64,000 bases of DNA, taken from contig JABTUW010000001.1 of the NCBI GenBank assembly GCA_015075185.1, positions 496,001-560,000 on the forward strand, read 5' to 3'. Origin of the DNA: Anaerolineales bacterium. Lineage in GTDB: Bacteria; Chloroflexota; Anaerolineae; 4572-78; J111. This document shows positions 18,782 through 26,357 of the stretch, one piece after another. A program made the position numbers and the translations under genes. The notes below the pieces were generated by a model, which was given only the letters and a program-made list of their open reading frames with translations, searched no databases and was not told the DNA's origin. Within the stretch, counting starts at the first letter, position 1; the number at the start of each line of letters is the position of its first letter.

Positions 18782-19639
18782 CTAAGCCAACTCTTTGGCC
18801 AGGGCATAAATCTCCCCGGCGTCGAAAACCTGATTGTTGGCCTCAAACAGGCGGGCGATCGCCGCCCGATGAACCTTCAGCTTGAGGCTGCCAATCCCCA
18901 ACCCGCCGATACACTTTTTATCGTGGCGGACTTCGCCCTTATCCATCATATCCAGGCCGCCCACGCCCAATGGAGGCACGGTGTTGATGTCGGCGATGAT
19001 TTCCAGGCTGGGACTGTCCCGCCACAGCACCTCCGGCACCAGTTCGATGCCCGACGCGCCGGCCGCCAGGATGATCTGCGCCCCGTCCAGGGCGGCCCGG
19101 GTTGAGGGGGAGTCTGACACTTGCATGGGGGTCAGGGAGACGCCAAACCGGTCCCCCATCGCCGCGCAGGCCGCTTCGGCGCGGTCCAGCTTGCGGGAGG
19201 TGAGAACCACCGCTGCCCCTTCCTGGGCCAGCAGCACGGCCCCGCGCTGCCCCACCGGGCCGGTCCCGGCAAAAACAACCGCTTTTTTACCGGCAATACT
19301 GCCCAGATTGGTAATCCGGGCCACTGCGGCGGAGGCCGTGGTATTACAGCCGTTGCTGTCCAGCATCAGCGACACCCGAAAGCCGGAAAAGAAAATTTGC
19401 TGGACGGCGTCGAAGAGAGCTTCACCTTGAGCCAGGTTGCTGCCACCCACAAAAATGGCCGTGTTTTGCTTATCTTTCCCGCCCCGGGTAAAGATGGCGC
19501 CATGCACAATGCCTTCGACGTTATCGGGGTTCATATTGGGAAACGAGAGGAGATGATCGGCGCCGCCATCATAGGCGACGACGCCATCAAACGAACTGGG
19601 GACAGGGTCGGTATCGAATTGGAATAACAGTTTCTTCAT
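18782..19639 (-). CDS. mtdB: Methylene-tetrahydromethanopterin dehydrogenase
   Basis: 285 residues whose N-terminus (MKKLLFQFDTDP.PSSFD.VVAYDGGADHL) and following segments (GAIFTRGGKD, NTAIFVGGS, LMLDSNGCNTTA) match the MtdB/MtdA family closely. The Rossmann part holds GTGPVGQRGAVLLAQEGA and a TSRKLDRA turn, the loop that decides NAD versus NADP. The enzyme oxidises methylene-H4MPT (or H4F) to methenyl in C1 oxidation. No other C1 genes lie nearby; the next minus-strand gene is SerA-like, whose serine could feed C1 units, though that link is inference. Confidence 0.85.
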   Translation of the reverse strand: MKKLLFQFDTDPVPSSFDGVVAYDGGADHLLSFPNMNPDNVEGIVHGAIFTRGGKDKQNTAIFVGGSNLAQGEALFDAVQQIFFSGFRVSLMLDSNGCNTTASAAVARITNLGSIAGKKAVVFAGTGPVGQRGAVLLAQEGAAVVLTSRKLDRAEAACAAMGDRFGVSLTPMQVSDSPSTRAALDGAQIILAAGASGIELVPEVLWRDSPSLEIIADINTVPPLGVGGLDMMDKGEVRHDKKCIGGLGIGSLKLKVHRAAIARLFEANNQVFDAGEIYALAKELA

Positions 19640-19701
19640 TGCTAATATTTTCTCCTTAGGGATGTTTCCATTCTATCACCAGCCGGATACAATTGCAACA
19701 G

Positions 19702-21450
19702 CTATTCGTCTAATAAATAAACCGGCTCCTGGTAGTAGCGAATTTTGTTTTTGCCGAACTTATCCATCAGCAGTTGGTGCAGCCACTCATTCTTTTCGCT
19801 CAGGGAACGGTCAGATTTCAAGTGACGCAGCTCGGCGTTGAGGCGCAGCACCCGGCCCGGAATAATGAAGCGGGTTATACCGGCCGGCAGCACCCGGCCC
19901 GCCTGGGCAATCTGCAAAACCTGGTCCACGGTATATTCGGGGAAGACCACCAGGGCAGTCAGATCGGGAAATTCGTGGCGTAGAACCGCCATATCATTCG
20001 TGAGGGTGCGGGCAACCTGATAGGCGTTGATATAAGCATCGGTTAAGATGTTCAACGCCTCCAGGCGGTTCACGCCCTGGCTGCGCTGGATGATAAACAT
20101 CTTACCCTCAACGGTCCGCACGTAGCACAGGCCCCCCAGCTCGGCCATGTCGTCGAGCATCTTGTCCTTGCTGGTCTCAATCAGGGAGATTTCGGGCAGT
20201 CCTTGCAGCAATTTGATCAGGTGGGCCGGTTTAGTCTGGCGGATGGCATGCAGCCAGGTGTGCAGCCCAAGCTGTTCTTTGGATTGAGCCACCTGGACGA
20301 TCATGTGAGGATAGCCCAGCTCTTTGAGGGCGGCGGTGCGGGTGGCGCCGTCGAGCACCACGTAGCGGTCACCGGCCTGGGCCACGATGGGCGGGTTGGC
20401 GAGCCGCCCTTCGACCTCGAACCGGCGCACCAATTTATCCACCCGGCGCTGGTCTACTTTCTCGTGGGGAAAAACCTTGTCCATGGGGACGACCTGCAAC
20501 CCCAGCAGGCTTTCACTGCGCACTTCTCGAATCAATTCAATTATCTTTTCTGCGATGGTAATCGCGGCGGCACGCTGGGCGTCTTCGGTGCTGGCAGCGA
20601 TATGAGGCGTGGCGATGACCCGCTCGTGCCGGGCCAGCACATTGTTGATGGCCGGCTCTTCGGCAAAGACGTCGAGCGCCGCGCCGGCCAGCCGGCCTTC
20701 GTTCAGAGCGGCCAGCAGCGCGGCCTCATCCACCACCGTCCCGCGGGCGGTGTTGATCAGGTAAGCGCTGGGTTTCATCACGGCCAACTGCTCTGCGCCG
20801 ATCAGGTTCTTGGTTTCGGCTTTAGAGGGGACGTGCAGCGTCACAAAATCGGACGCTCGCAGCAGCTCCAGCAGGTCCACCGACTCGACCCCGGCCTCCA
20901 GATTCAACTCCGGGGTCGGCCGGCGCTGGTTGATAATCACCTTCATACCAAACGCCTGGGCGCGGGCGGCGACTTCGCGCCCGATGCGGCCAAAACCGAC
21001 AATACCCAGGGTTTTGCCGGACAGGCCGGTGCCCATAAATTTGCTCTTTTCCCACTGGCCCTGTTTCAAACTCAAATCGGCGCGGGGCAGGCCGCGGGCC
21101 AGGGCCAGCAGCAGGGCCATGGTGTGCTCGGCCACGGCGATGGTATTGGCGTCGGGGCAGTTGACCACTTTGATTTCGCGGTTCTGGGCCGCAACTATGT
21201 CAATATTGTCCAGGCCCGCCCCGGCCCGGCCAATGACTTTCAATCGCAGGCCGTGCTCGATGACCTCGGCGGTAATTTGGGTGGCGCTGCGGGTCACCAC
21301 CGCTTCGTAGTCGCCGATCACGCCCAGCAGTTCGGGGGGCTTGAGGCCGGTTTTAATATCCACGTCGGCGTGCTGGGCCAGCATCTCCACCCCGACCTCG
21401 GCAATCGCGTCGCAAATCAGGACCCGCGGCCGCCGGCTTTCAGGCTTCAT
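19702..21450 (-). CDS. Phosphoglycerate dehydrogenase fused to ParB/SbnI-like domain
   Basis: 582 residues. Residues 1-310 are a D-3-phosphoglycerate dehydrogenase: GRAGAGLDNID, nucleotide motif GFGRIG (152-157), catalytic Arg236 in NTARG, Glu265 and His283 in TPHIA. Instead of the usual ACT/ASB regulatory domains, residues ~318-582 form a ParB/Srx-fold domain of the SbnI/SerK kind: PHEKVDQRRVDKLVRRF (Glu330 aligns with the key Glu of SbnI and SerK) and VVLDGATRTAALKELGY. SerK/SbnI phosphorylate free serine, so the fusion may couple the entry of the phosphorylated serine pathway with O-phosphoserine. Kinase activity is inference. Confidence 0.8.
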   Translation of the reverse strand: MKPESRRPRVLICDAIAEVGVEMLAQHADVDIKTGLKPPELLGVIGDYEAVVTRSATQITAEVIEHGLRLKVIGRAGAGLDNIDIVAAQNREIKVVNCPDANTIAVAEHTMALLLALARGLPRADLSLKQGQWEKSKFMGTGLSGKTLGIVGFGRIGREVAARAQAFGMKVIINQRRPTPELNLEAGVESVDLLELLRASDFVTLHVPSKAETKNLIGAEQLAVMKPSAYLINTARGTVVDEAALLAALNEGRLAGAALDVFAEEPAINNVLARHERVIATPHIAASTEDAQRAAAITIAEKIIELIREVRSESLLGLQVVPMDKVFPHEKVDQRRVDKLVRRFEVEGRLANPPIVAQAGDRYVVLDGATRTAALKELGYPHMIVQVAQSKEQLGLHTWLHAIRQTKPAHLIKLLQGLPEISLIETSKDKMLDDMAELGGLCYVRTVEGKMFIIQRSQGVNRLEALNILTDAYINAYQVARTLTNDMAVLRHEFPDLTALVVFPEYTVDQVLQIAQAGRVLPAGITRFIIPGRVLRLNAELRHLKSDRSLSEKNEWLHQLLMDKFGKNKIRYYQEPVYLLDE

Positions 21451-21475
21451 TGGCTAAAAACCTCCCAAGAAAAAA

Positions 21476-21505
21476 GTAGACGGTAGTCGGTAGACAGTAG
21501 ACAGG
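21476..21505. repeat. Low-complexity GTAGAC/GTAGTC repeat
   Basis: The 294-bp gap upstream of the SerA fusion starts with reiterated words GTAGACGGTAGTCGGTAGAC and GTAGACAG. Further right are CCCCCGGTAGGGGGT (near 21561) and other short palindromes. It resembles the 15.8-kb palindrome in style. No gene seen in 21451-21744. Confidence 0.45.
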
Positions 21506-21744
21506 GGGCCTTCGGCTCTAGACAGGAGTAATATATTCCTGCTACCCTGCAACTACCTGCCCCCGGTAGGGGGTGCTACCTTTCATCAAAAAAGTTGCCC
21601 CATTCTAATCCCGCCCTTAGTTTGGAAGCAAATTCTCCTTGGCTGCTATTTTGGACCGGGTTCTCGTGGAATTCTTGGAGGAAGTGTGGTATGATGAAAA
21701 TACTCACAACAGTCAATATTTGAGTTTTCCGAACATTTTTGCTC

Positions 21745-22776
21745 ATGTTTGATTTCCTTAAATTACCTACCCCTCGGCCAAAATCTCATTATATTCGCAC
21801 TACTTGGATGGTTTCGAGCGATGAGACAGAACTAAAACTATCTGATTCCAGCCGAATACGCCTTTTTTCCGAGAGCGAAGCTCAAAACTTGGCAATATTA
21901 ATGCGGAAACGGAATGTTTTTATGCGTCATTCCTATGAGCAAAGTTTTTACTTACAACGTATTAATGCGTTTGCCAACCATACCGTTATTGAGATTGTCT
22001 ATGAGGGTTATCCTAAAGAGGCCGACGAGATAGCTAACAAAAGAGCAAACTTAATAGAAATGTTAGCTATTTTATCTGCATCACTCGTATTGAAACGTAG
22101 TGAATTACATCAAAAGCTTGGTATAAGCTCGAATCTTAAAACAGAAATTGACTTTAGTTGGGAGTCCAGCTTGCAATATTTCAGTTCAAAAATGCGGCCT
22201 GCTCGTCCAACCTCTGGAGTTAAGGTAGATGAACAATTTTGCAGGAGATTTTCAAAATGTGGTTTTGAGAAATTATACAATTATTGTTTATCACAGAGCA
22301 GCATGTCGGAACGTGTAAATTTGTCTTTAAGTTGGCTTTTCGAAGCCAGACAAGAGCCAAATCTCAGGGCGTCAGTCGTAAAAACATCCATCGCTTTGGA
22401 GTCCTTGTTGATTTTTAATGAATCAGAAGCGCTTGCTCGTGCATTATCAGAAAGGGTTGCTTTTATTTTATCTCCCTTGCCTTCCAGTCGGAATGAGATC
22501 AGTCGAATTGTAAAAAGGTTTTATGAAGTCAGAAGTGGTATAGTTCATGGAAGTCGAAAAAAAGTTAGCAAACTCTCATCGGAGCTAGTAGAAGCTGTAG
22601 ACCGTTTCTGTATATTGCTTTATCTTACAATTGCCTCAAACTCAGAATTGTGGTCTTCAACCCAAGATCTACAAAATTGGTGCGAAAGTGAACGTTGGGG
22701 TAATCCAACTGCAAATATCCAACCAACTTCATTACATAGATATCTTAATAACGCGATAAAACTGGCTCGGTTGTAG
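21745..22776 (+). CDS. HEPN (Apea-like) domain protein, AT-rich
   Basis: 343 residues from ATG 21745 (TTG 21739 also possible). The C-terminal third reads ALESLLI, then ALSERVAFIL, IVKRFYEVRSGIVHG: a HEPN domain with the RX4H motif (R263, H268) of metal-independent RNases and a layout like the Apea family. The N-terminal two-thirds are not recognised. Base composition is visibly richer in A+T than all neighbours (for instance the run of Lys/Asn/Ser codons), a sign of recent transfer. No Shine-Dalgarno. It opens the accessory plus-strand block and is plausibly a defence or toxin gene. Confidence 0.6.
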   Translation: MFDFLKLPTPRPKSHYIRTTWMVSSDETELKLSDSSRIRLFSESEAQNLAILMRKRNVFMRHSYEQSFYLQRINAFANHTVIEIVYEGYPKEADEIANKRANLIEMLAILSASLVLKRSELHQKLGISSNLKTEIDFSWESSLQYFSSKMRPARPTSGVKVDEQFCRRFSKCGFEKLYNYCLSQSSMSERVNLSLSWLFEARQEPNLRASVVKTSIALESLLIFNESEALARALSERVAFILSPLPSSRNEISRIVKRFYEVRSGIVHGSRKKVSKLSSELVEAVDRFCILLYLTIASNSELWSSTQDLQNWCESERWGNPTANIQPTSLHRYLNNAIKLARL

Positions 22777-22871
22777 ACAGGTAGTTCTTAAGAATCTGAA
22801 AAAGGAAGCACTCCTGTCAATTCCTGGGCCAGTTAAGTTACACTGAGCGCAGCCATTGTAGACCCTCTCGT

Positions 22872-22962
22872 GGCTTCAAAACCGCATGCACCCAACCCCA
22901 AAGGCGTTCTTTGCCATCCCTTCCCATCCCGAAGGACGGTTCCGGGCGAACGGATCGCATCC
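22872..22962 (+). repeat. Shared ~90-bp repeat, copy 1
   Basis: First of three related intergenic copies. Shared words in order: CTTCAA, ACCGCA.GCACCCAACCCC, AAAGGCGTTCT, CCCGAAGGACGGTT, GAACGGATCG. Copies 2 and 3 are at 23724-23812 and 24515-24588. A GTTAAGT core-like heptamer lies just upstream (about 22832). A minus-strand open frame here (22838-23071) merely crosses the repeat. The rest of the 293-bp gap 22777-23069 holds the HigBA promoter. Confidence 0.65.
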
Positions 22963-23035
22963 AGCGCATGAACCGGACGGCCCCAGCTAAGTAAATTTTA
23001 TCTCTGGCCTCTTTGGCTAAATTTGAAGTTCTCAT

Positions 23036-23063
23036 TTGACTTGTGTACCATTTTTGATACACT
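23036..23063 (+). promoter_or_regulatory. HigBA promoter with overlapping operator
   Basis: TTGACT (23036-23041), 16 bp, TACACT (23058-23063). The inverted repeat GTGTA/TACAC (23043-23047, 23058-23062) overlaps the -10 box, as expected for autorepression by the antitoxin. The start codon ATG at 23070 is 6 bp after the -10 box, so the transcript is probably leaderless. Confidence 0.55.
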
Positions 23064-23069
23064 CTATCC

Positions 23070-23420
23070 ATGACCGATGAAATACGGCTTCAAGTTCTGT
23101 TCTACAAAACCGAGAGTGGCAACGAACCTGTCAGAGAGTGGCTTAAATCTTTAGCCTATGAGGAGAAAAAGATCATCGGCCAGGATATTAAAACTGTTCA
23201 ATTCGGCTGGCCGCTGGGAATGCCCCTGGTTCGTAAACTCGATAAGAATTTATGGGAAGTTCGCTCCGATTTACCTGACCGCATTTCTCGTGTCTTGTTT
23301 ACCGTCAGTGGAGAAAAAATGGTTCTTTTACATGGTTTCATGAAGAAATCTCAGAAAACACCGGCCAAGGATTTAGCCTTAGCCAAGCAAAGGTTGAAGT
23401 TATTAAGGGGAGAAGGATGA
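23070..23420 (+). CDS. higB: HigB/RelE-family toxin
   Basis: 116 residues of the Gp49/HigB branch: FYKTESGNEPVREWLKSL near the N-terminus, MPLVRKLDKNLWEVRSDLPD in the middle, then RVLFT..G..MVLLHGFMKKSQKTP, the family's conserved end. Expected ribosome-dependent mRNase. Its stop overlaps the antitoxin start (ATGA, 23417-23420), toxin first, the usual higBA order. No Shine-Dalgarno, consistent with a leaderless message. Confidence 0.85.
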   Translation: MTDEIRLQVLFYKTESGNEPVREWLKSLAYEEKKIIGQDIKTVQFGWPLGMPLVRKLDKNLWEVRSDLPDRISRVLFTVSGEKMVLLHGFMKKSQKTPAKDLALAKQRLKLLRGEG

Positions 23421-23698
23421 AAGCAGAGTACCTGGGCAGCAATTTTGATGAATTTTTGGCCGAAGAAGGCTTACTGGCTGAAGCTGAAGCCGTTGCCATT
23501 AAGCGGGTCATTGCTTATCAAATTGCCGAATTAATGAGGGAGAAAAATCTGACAAAAACGGCGATGGCCGAGCGCATGGAGACGAGTCGAGCGGCTTTAG
23601 AGCGGTTACTTGACCCAGGCAATGAGTCAGTTACCCTGCAAACCCTTGAGCGAGCGGCAATGGCGCTTGGAAAACGACTCAGAATAGAATTTGTATAA
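23417..23698 (+). CDS. higA: HigA-like XRE antitoxin
   Basis: 93 residues with an XRE helix-turn-helix: LMREKNLTKTAMAERMETSR, followed by ALERLLDP and TLQTLERAAMALGKRLRI, typical of HigA partners of Gp49-type toxins. It should bind both toxin and the palindrome overlapping the promoter at 23043-23062. GGAGAAGG precedes the start within the toxin gene. Confidence 0.85.
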   Translation: MKAEYLGSNFDEFLAEEGLLAEAEAVAIKRVIAYQIAELMREKNLTKTAMAERMETSRAALERLLDPGNESVTLQTLERAAMALGKRLRIEFV

Positions 23699-23713
23699 AG
23701 CAATTTGGGTCAA

Positions 23714-23860
23714 CCCTAACCCCCGCTTCAAGACCGCACGCACCCAACCCCAAAGGTGTTCTCTACACCCCTCCCCGATCCCGAAGGACGGTTTTGGACA
23801 AACAGATCGTATGGTCGTTTCGGCAATGTTACCTGGTGCCGGGTAGGTGCGGTGTTAGGT
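23714..23860 (+). repeat. attC-like site, long form (repeat copy 2)
   Basis: A 147-bp element bounded by CCCTAAC (23714-23720) and GTTAGGT (23854-23860), which fits the attC core GTTRRRY. The inner arms also pair: CCGC next to the left box with GCGG next to the right one, and GACCGCACGCACCC with the complement of GGGTAGGTGCGGTG at 12 or so positions. The middle is repeat copy 2 (23724-23812). Length and arm layout match long attC sites of chromosomal integrons; spacing rules could not be checked by folding. Confidence 0.5.
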
Positions 23861-23890
23861 GGTCCATAAAATTGAGACCGGAGGAAAATC

Positions 23891-24511
23891 GTGGACGCCG
23901 AAACTACTTTTCAAGTGCTTTTTATCTTTACCGCCGTTGGTTTTGTTATCCTGTGGGGACGTAACCTGGTGACAACCGGCATCACCCGTGATAAATTCTA
24001 TACGGCGACTGAGGGCATGATGATTGCTGTGCCGCGTTTTCTCTTGTTGGGGGCCAGCCTGGCGGGCATGTTGGTTTACAGTATCAACCCGCCCCTGATG
24101 AAATGGTCTGCCCTGTCCTTGCCGTTCTGGCTGCGATGGTTCGGATTCTTTATAGGGCTGGCTGCGCTCATCATCCTTTTCTGGGTACTCCGGTCACTGG
24201 GGCAAAACTTTAGCACCACGCTGACCCTCAAAAAAGATCAGACCCTGGTCATGCAAGGGCCGTATCAGTGGGTCCGGCATCCCATGTACACCACATTTGT
24301 CTTACTATGGGTCGGCTATTTTCTCATCTCGACCAATTGGTTCATTGGACTGACCGGGATATTGGGTTTTGTCTGGGCCATTGTGGTCCGTACTCCCAAA
24401 GAAGAGCAGATGATGATCGAGCGGTTCGGAGACGAATATATCGCCTACATGAAACGTACCGGACCTTATCTACCTCGCTGGCCGGGAAAGAAAACGACAT
24501 CCGGGCATTAG
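23891..24511 (+). CDS. ICMT-family membrane methyltransferase
   Basis: 206 residues from GTG 23891, with GGAGGAAAATC just before it. Four or five membrane segments, then QGPYQWVRHPMYTTF and a late RTPKEEQMMIERFGDEYIAY, the hallmark C-terminal motifs of isoprenylcysteine carboxyl methyltransferase-like proteins. It sits alone between two attC-like/repeat elements, like a gene cassette. Substrate unknown. Confidence 0.8.
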   Translation: MDAETTFQVLFIFTAVGFVILWGRNLVTTGITRDKFYTATEGMMIAVPRFLLLGASLAGMLVYSINPPLMKWSALSLPFWLRWFGFFIGLAALIILFWVLRSLGQNFSTTLTLKKDQTLVMQGPYQWVRHPMYTTFVLLWVGYFLISTNWFIGLTGILGFVWAIVVRTPKEEQMMIERFGDEYIAYMKRTGPYLPRWPGKKTTSGH

Positions 24512-24514
24512 GCT

Positions 24515-24631
24515 AAAAGGCGTTCTTTGCCGCCCCTCCCCCATCCCGCAGGACGGTTTCGGGTGAACGGAGCGGATTGGTTGTTTCGTCAAGGTTGCGG
24601 GGCCGCCGGTTAGACGCGGCATTGGGCGGCT
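24515..24631 (+). repeat. Repeat copy 3 plus attC-like arms
   Basis: Copy 3 of the ~90-bp repeat (AAAGGCGTTCTTTGCC ... CCCGCAGGACGGTTTCGG, 24515-24588) is followed by GCCGCCGGTTAGACGCGGC and ATTGGGCGGC (24602-24630), containing the core-like heptamer GTTAGAC. The tail GCATTGGGCGGCTGGAACAG resembles GCGCTGGGCGGCTGGGGCAG at 29344-29363, before another single gene. Confidence 0.45.
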
Positions 24632-24672
24632 GGAACAGGGCTAACATTATATAGCGAAAGAAAAGGTAAGGT

Positions 24673-25068
24673 ATGGACCTCGACAATCCGGTGATAAAAC
24701 TTTGTATTGAAGGGACACGGGCCGAATTCGAAGGGAGAATTGAAGATGCCCACAGTCTCTTCATGCAGGCCTGGGAAGCAGCCAGGGATGACTTTGAGGC
24801 ATGTGTGTCCGCTCATTACGTGGCTCGCTATCAAGAGGATCCCGAGGAAACACTTCGCTGGAATCAGGAGGCGCTCAACCGCGCTCATGCCATCGAAGAG
24901 AGCACGGTTAAAGCCTTCTATCCATCGCTCTACCTGAATCTGGGACATGCCTACGAGATTCTTGGTAATCAGGCTGAAGCGCAGAAGTATTACGAGCTTG
25001 CGTCTGAGTTAGGGGTTGTCCATCAAGCCGATGAACACAACCAACACAAAAAGTCATTTCGCAGGTAA
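24673..25068 (+). CDS. Small TPR-repeat protein
   Basis: 131 residues. YPSLYLNLGHAYEILGNQAE is a standard tetratricopeptide helix pair, preceded by weaker repeats (ARYQEDPEETLRWNQEAL). No signal peptide or enzymatic domain. GGTAAGGT precedes ATG 24673. Such proteins act in protein-protein contacts; role unknown. It is followed 25 bp on by the DinB gene. Confidence 0.65.
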   Translation: MDLDNPVIKLCIEGTRAEFEGRIEDAHSLFMQAWEAARDDFEACVSAHYVARYQEDPEETLRWNQEALNRAHAIEESTVKAFYPSLYLNLGHAYEILGNQAEAQKYYELASELGVVHQADEHNQHKKSFRR

Positions 25069-25093
25069 TATCGAACAGGAGCAAAAAAAAACG

Positions 25094-25666
25094 ATGAACA
25101 TCACGACCTATCTCCAAAAACAGTTCGCCAATCTCAATGCTGTTTTTCATGGCATTGCCGGTGATTTGACGGATGAGGAGTGGCTCATGCGCCCGGCGCC
25201 GGGTCAGAATGTGCTGGGCTATACCGTCTGGCACATCCCTCGGACTCAAGACACGTTTGTTCAAACCTGGATCCGTGGCATCGCTGAAGTCGCACACGGG
25301 GACCGCTGGAGCCATTGGCAGCCTTTGAAACGATTGGGGATTGGCGTCGGCATTTCACTCGACGAGGCGGATGAAATCGCGCGCAGGGTCACGCGGGCCG
25401 ATGCCCTGGACTATGCGGATGCCGTGCACCGGGTAATTTTCGAGTGGCTGGGGGAAAGCAGCGAAAGTGATTTAGACCAGATCCTTGATACGCGACAGCG
25501 CTTGGCGGCCTTTCCCGAATATCAGACCCCTGGCTTTATTGAAGAAGTAAGCGACCTCTACGATCAACCGGTCTGGGGTCTGTTAATGCGACCCTGCATG
25601 GGGCATATCCACCGGCATTTGGGGGAACTTGAAGTGGTGAAGACTATCTTGCGCGCTCAAAGATAA
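25094..25666 (+). CDS. DinB-family protein
   Basis: 190 residues forming the four-helix DinB/YfiT-like bundle: LTDEEWLMRPAPGQN, GYTVWHIPR (first metal His) and near the end MGHIHRHLGELEVVK (the paired His ligands). Family members are metal-dependent, often thiol transferases (bacillithiol or mycothiol) or of unknown use. Start chosen at ATG 25094 with AGGAG upstream; the open frame extends back to 25016 but would overlap the TPR gene. Confidence 0.8.
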   Translation: MNITTYLQKQFANLNAVFHGIAGDLTDEEWLMRPAPGQNVLGYTVWHIPRTQDTFVQTWIRGIAEVAHGDRWSHWQPLKRLGIGVGISLDEADEIARRVTRADALDYADAVHRVIFEWLGESSESDLDQILDTRQRLAAFPEYQTPGFIEEVSDLYDQPVWGLLMRPCMGHIHRHLGELEVVKTILRAQR

Positions 25667-25702
25667 CCTCTTTGAGTCGGTTTATGTTCAAGAGGTAAGC
25701 TC

Positions 25703-26305
25703 ATGCTGAGTTCTCAAGACATCGCGCAACAACTGCATCTTCTCAACACGTACCGCCAAACATTGTCTATCTGTCTCCAACAAAGAGCAATGCATGGCGC
25801 GGCCAACGTTCCTCCAGCGACCGTCCATACGATTAATGATTGTCGGGCTAATATCCGGCGGATCAAGAAAGTCTTGCGCCAATCAAGCGTTGAGGTTGAA
25901 GACCTGCCCAATGACGAGGATGCAGAAGATATCAGCGCTTTATTGGAAAGTATAGAAGAAAAACTCGCCAGCGTTTCAGCCGATGATCGGATTGGGGCGC
26001 TCATGGCTGTCGCCCGGTTTCGCCTTCAACAGCATCTGCAGGCAGTTATAAGGCTTCTTTTACACGATAAATCAGATACAATCCGGGAGCGAGCGGCCTG
26101 GACAGTCGATTATCTCAATAACGCAGATGCTTTGCCGGCGCTTATTCAGGCTCTTCATGATCCATCCTGGTCAGTCCGTTCGGGTGCAGGGTGGGCGCTG
26201 GTTCATTTAGGTCACGTGGCCATACCCGCAGTTCAACGTGTTCTGAGCGAAAGTCCAAACCAGGATGCGCGCGAGATGGCAGTATTAGTATTAGAGCGCA
26301 TATAA
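25703..26305 (+). CDS. HEAT-repeat protein with an effector-associated-like N-terminus
   Basis: 200 residues. The C-terminal half contains two to three HEAT repeats (VIRLLLHDKSDTIRERAAW, ALIQALHDPSWSVRSGAGWA). The N-terminal ~60 residues (LHLLNTYRQTLSICLQQRA ... PPATVHTINDCRANIRRIKK) resemble a helical adaptor found in front of various Chloroflexota signalling proteins; I infer an effector-associated or scaffold role. 36 bp after the DinB stop lies a 7-bp inverted repeat ACCTCTT/AAGAGGT. Confidence 0.6.
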   Translation: MLSSQDIAQQLHLLNTYRQTLSICLQQRAMHGAANVPPATVHTINDCRANIRRIKKVLRQSSVEVEDLPNDEDAEDISALLESIEEKLASVSADDRIGALMAVARFRLQQHLQAVIRLLLHDKSDTIRERAAWTVDYLNNADALPALIQALHDPSWSVRSGAGWALVHLGHVAIPAVQRVLSESPNQDAREMAVLVLERI

Positions 26306-26357
26306 AAAACGGGGAAACTTCCAGGACTACCATACTCAGATCAGAATCAAGGAAGTC

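Noticed and set aside
20203..21486. 427-residue plus-strand open frame
   Set aside because: Opposite strand of the SerA/ParB-like fusion; low-complexity Gly/Gln/His product.
22838..23071. 77-codon minus-strand frame
   Set aside because: Crosses repeat copy 1 and the HigBA promoter; no Shine-Dalgarno or motif.
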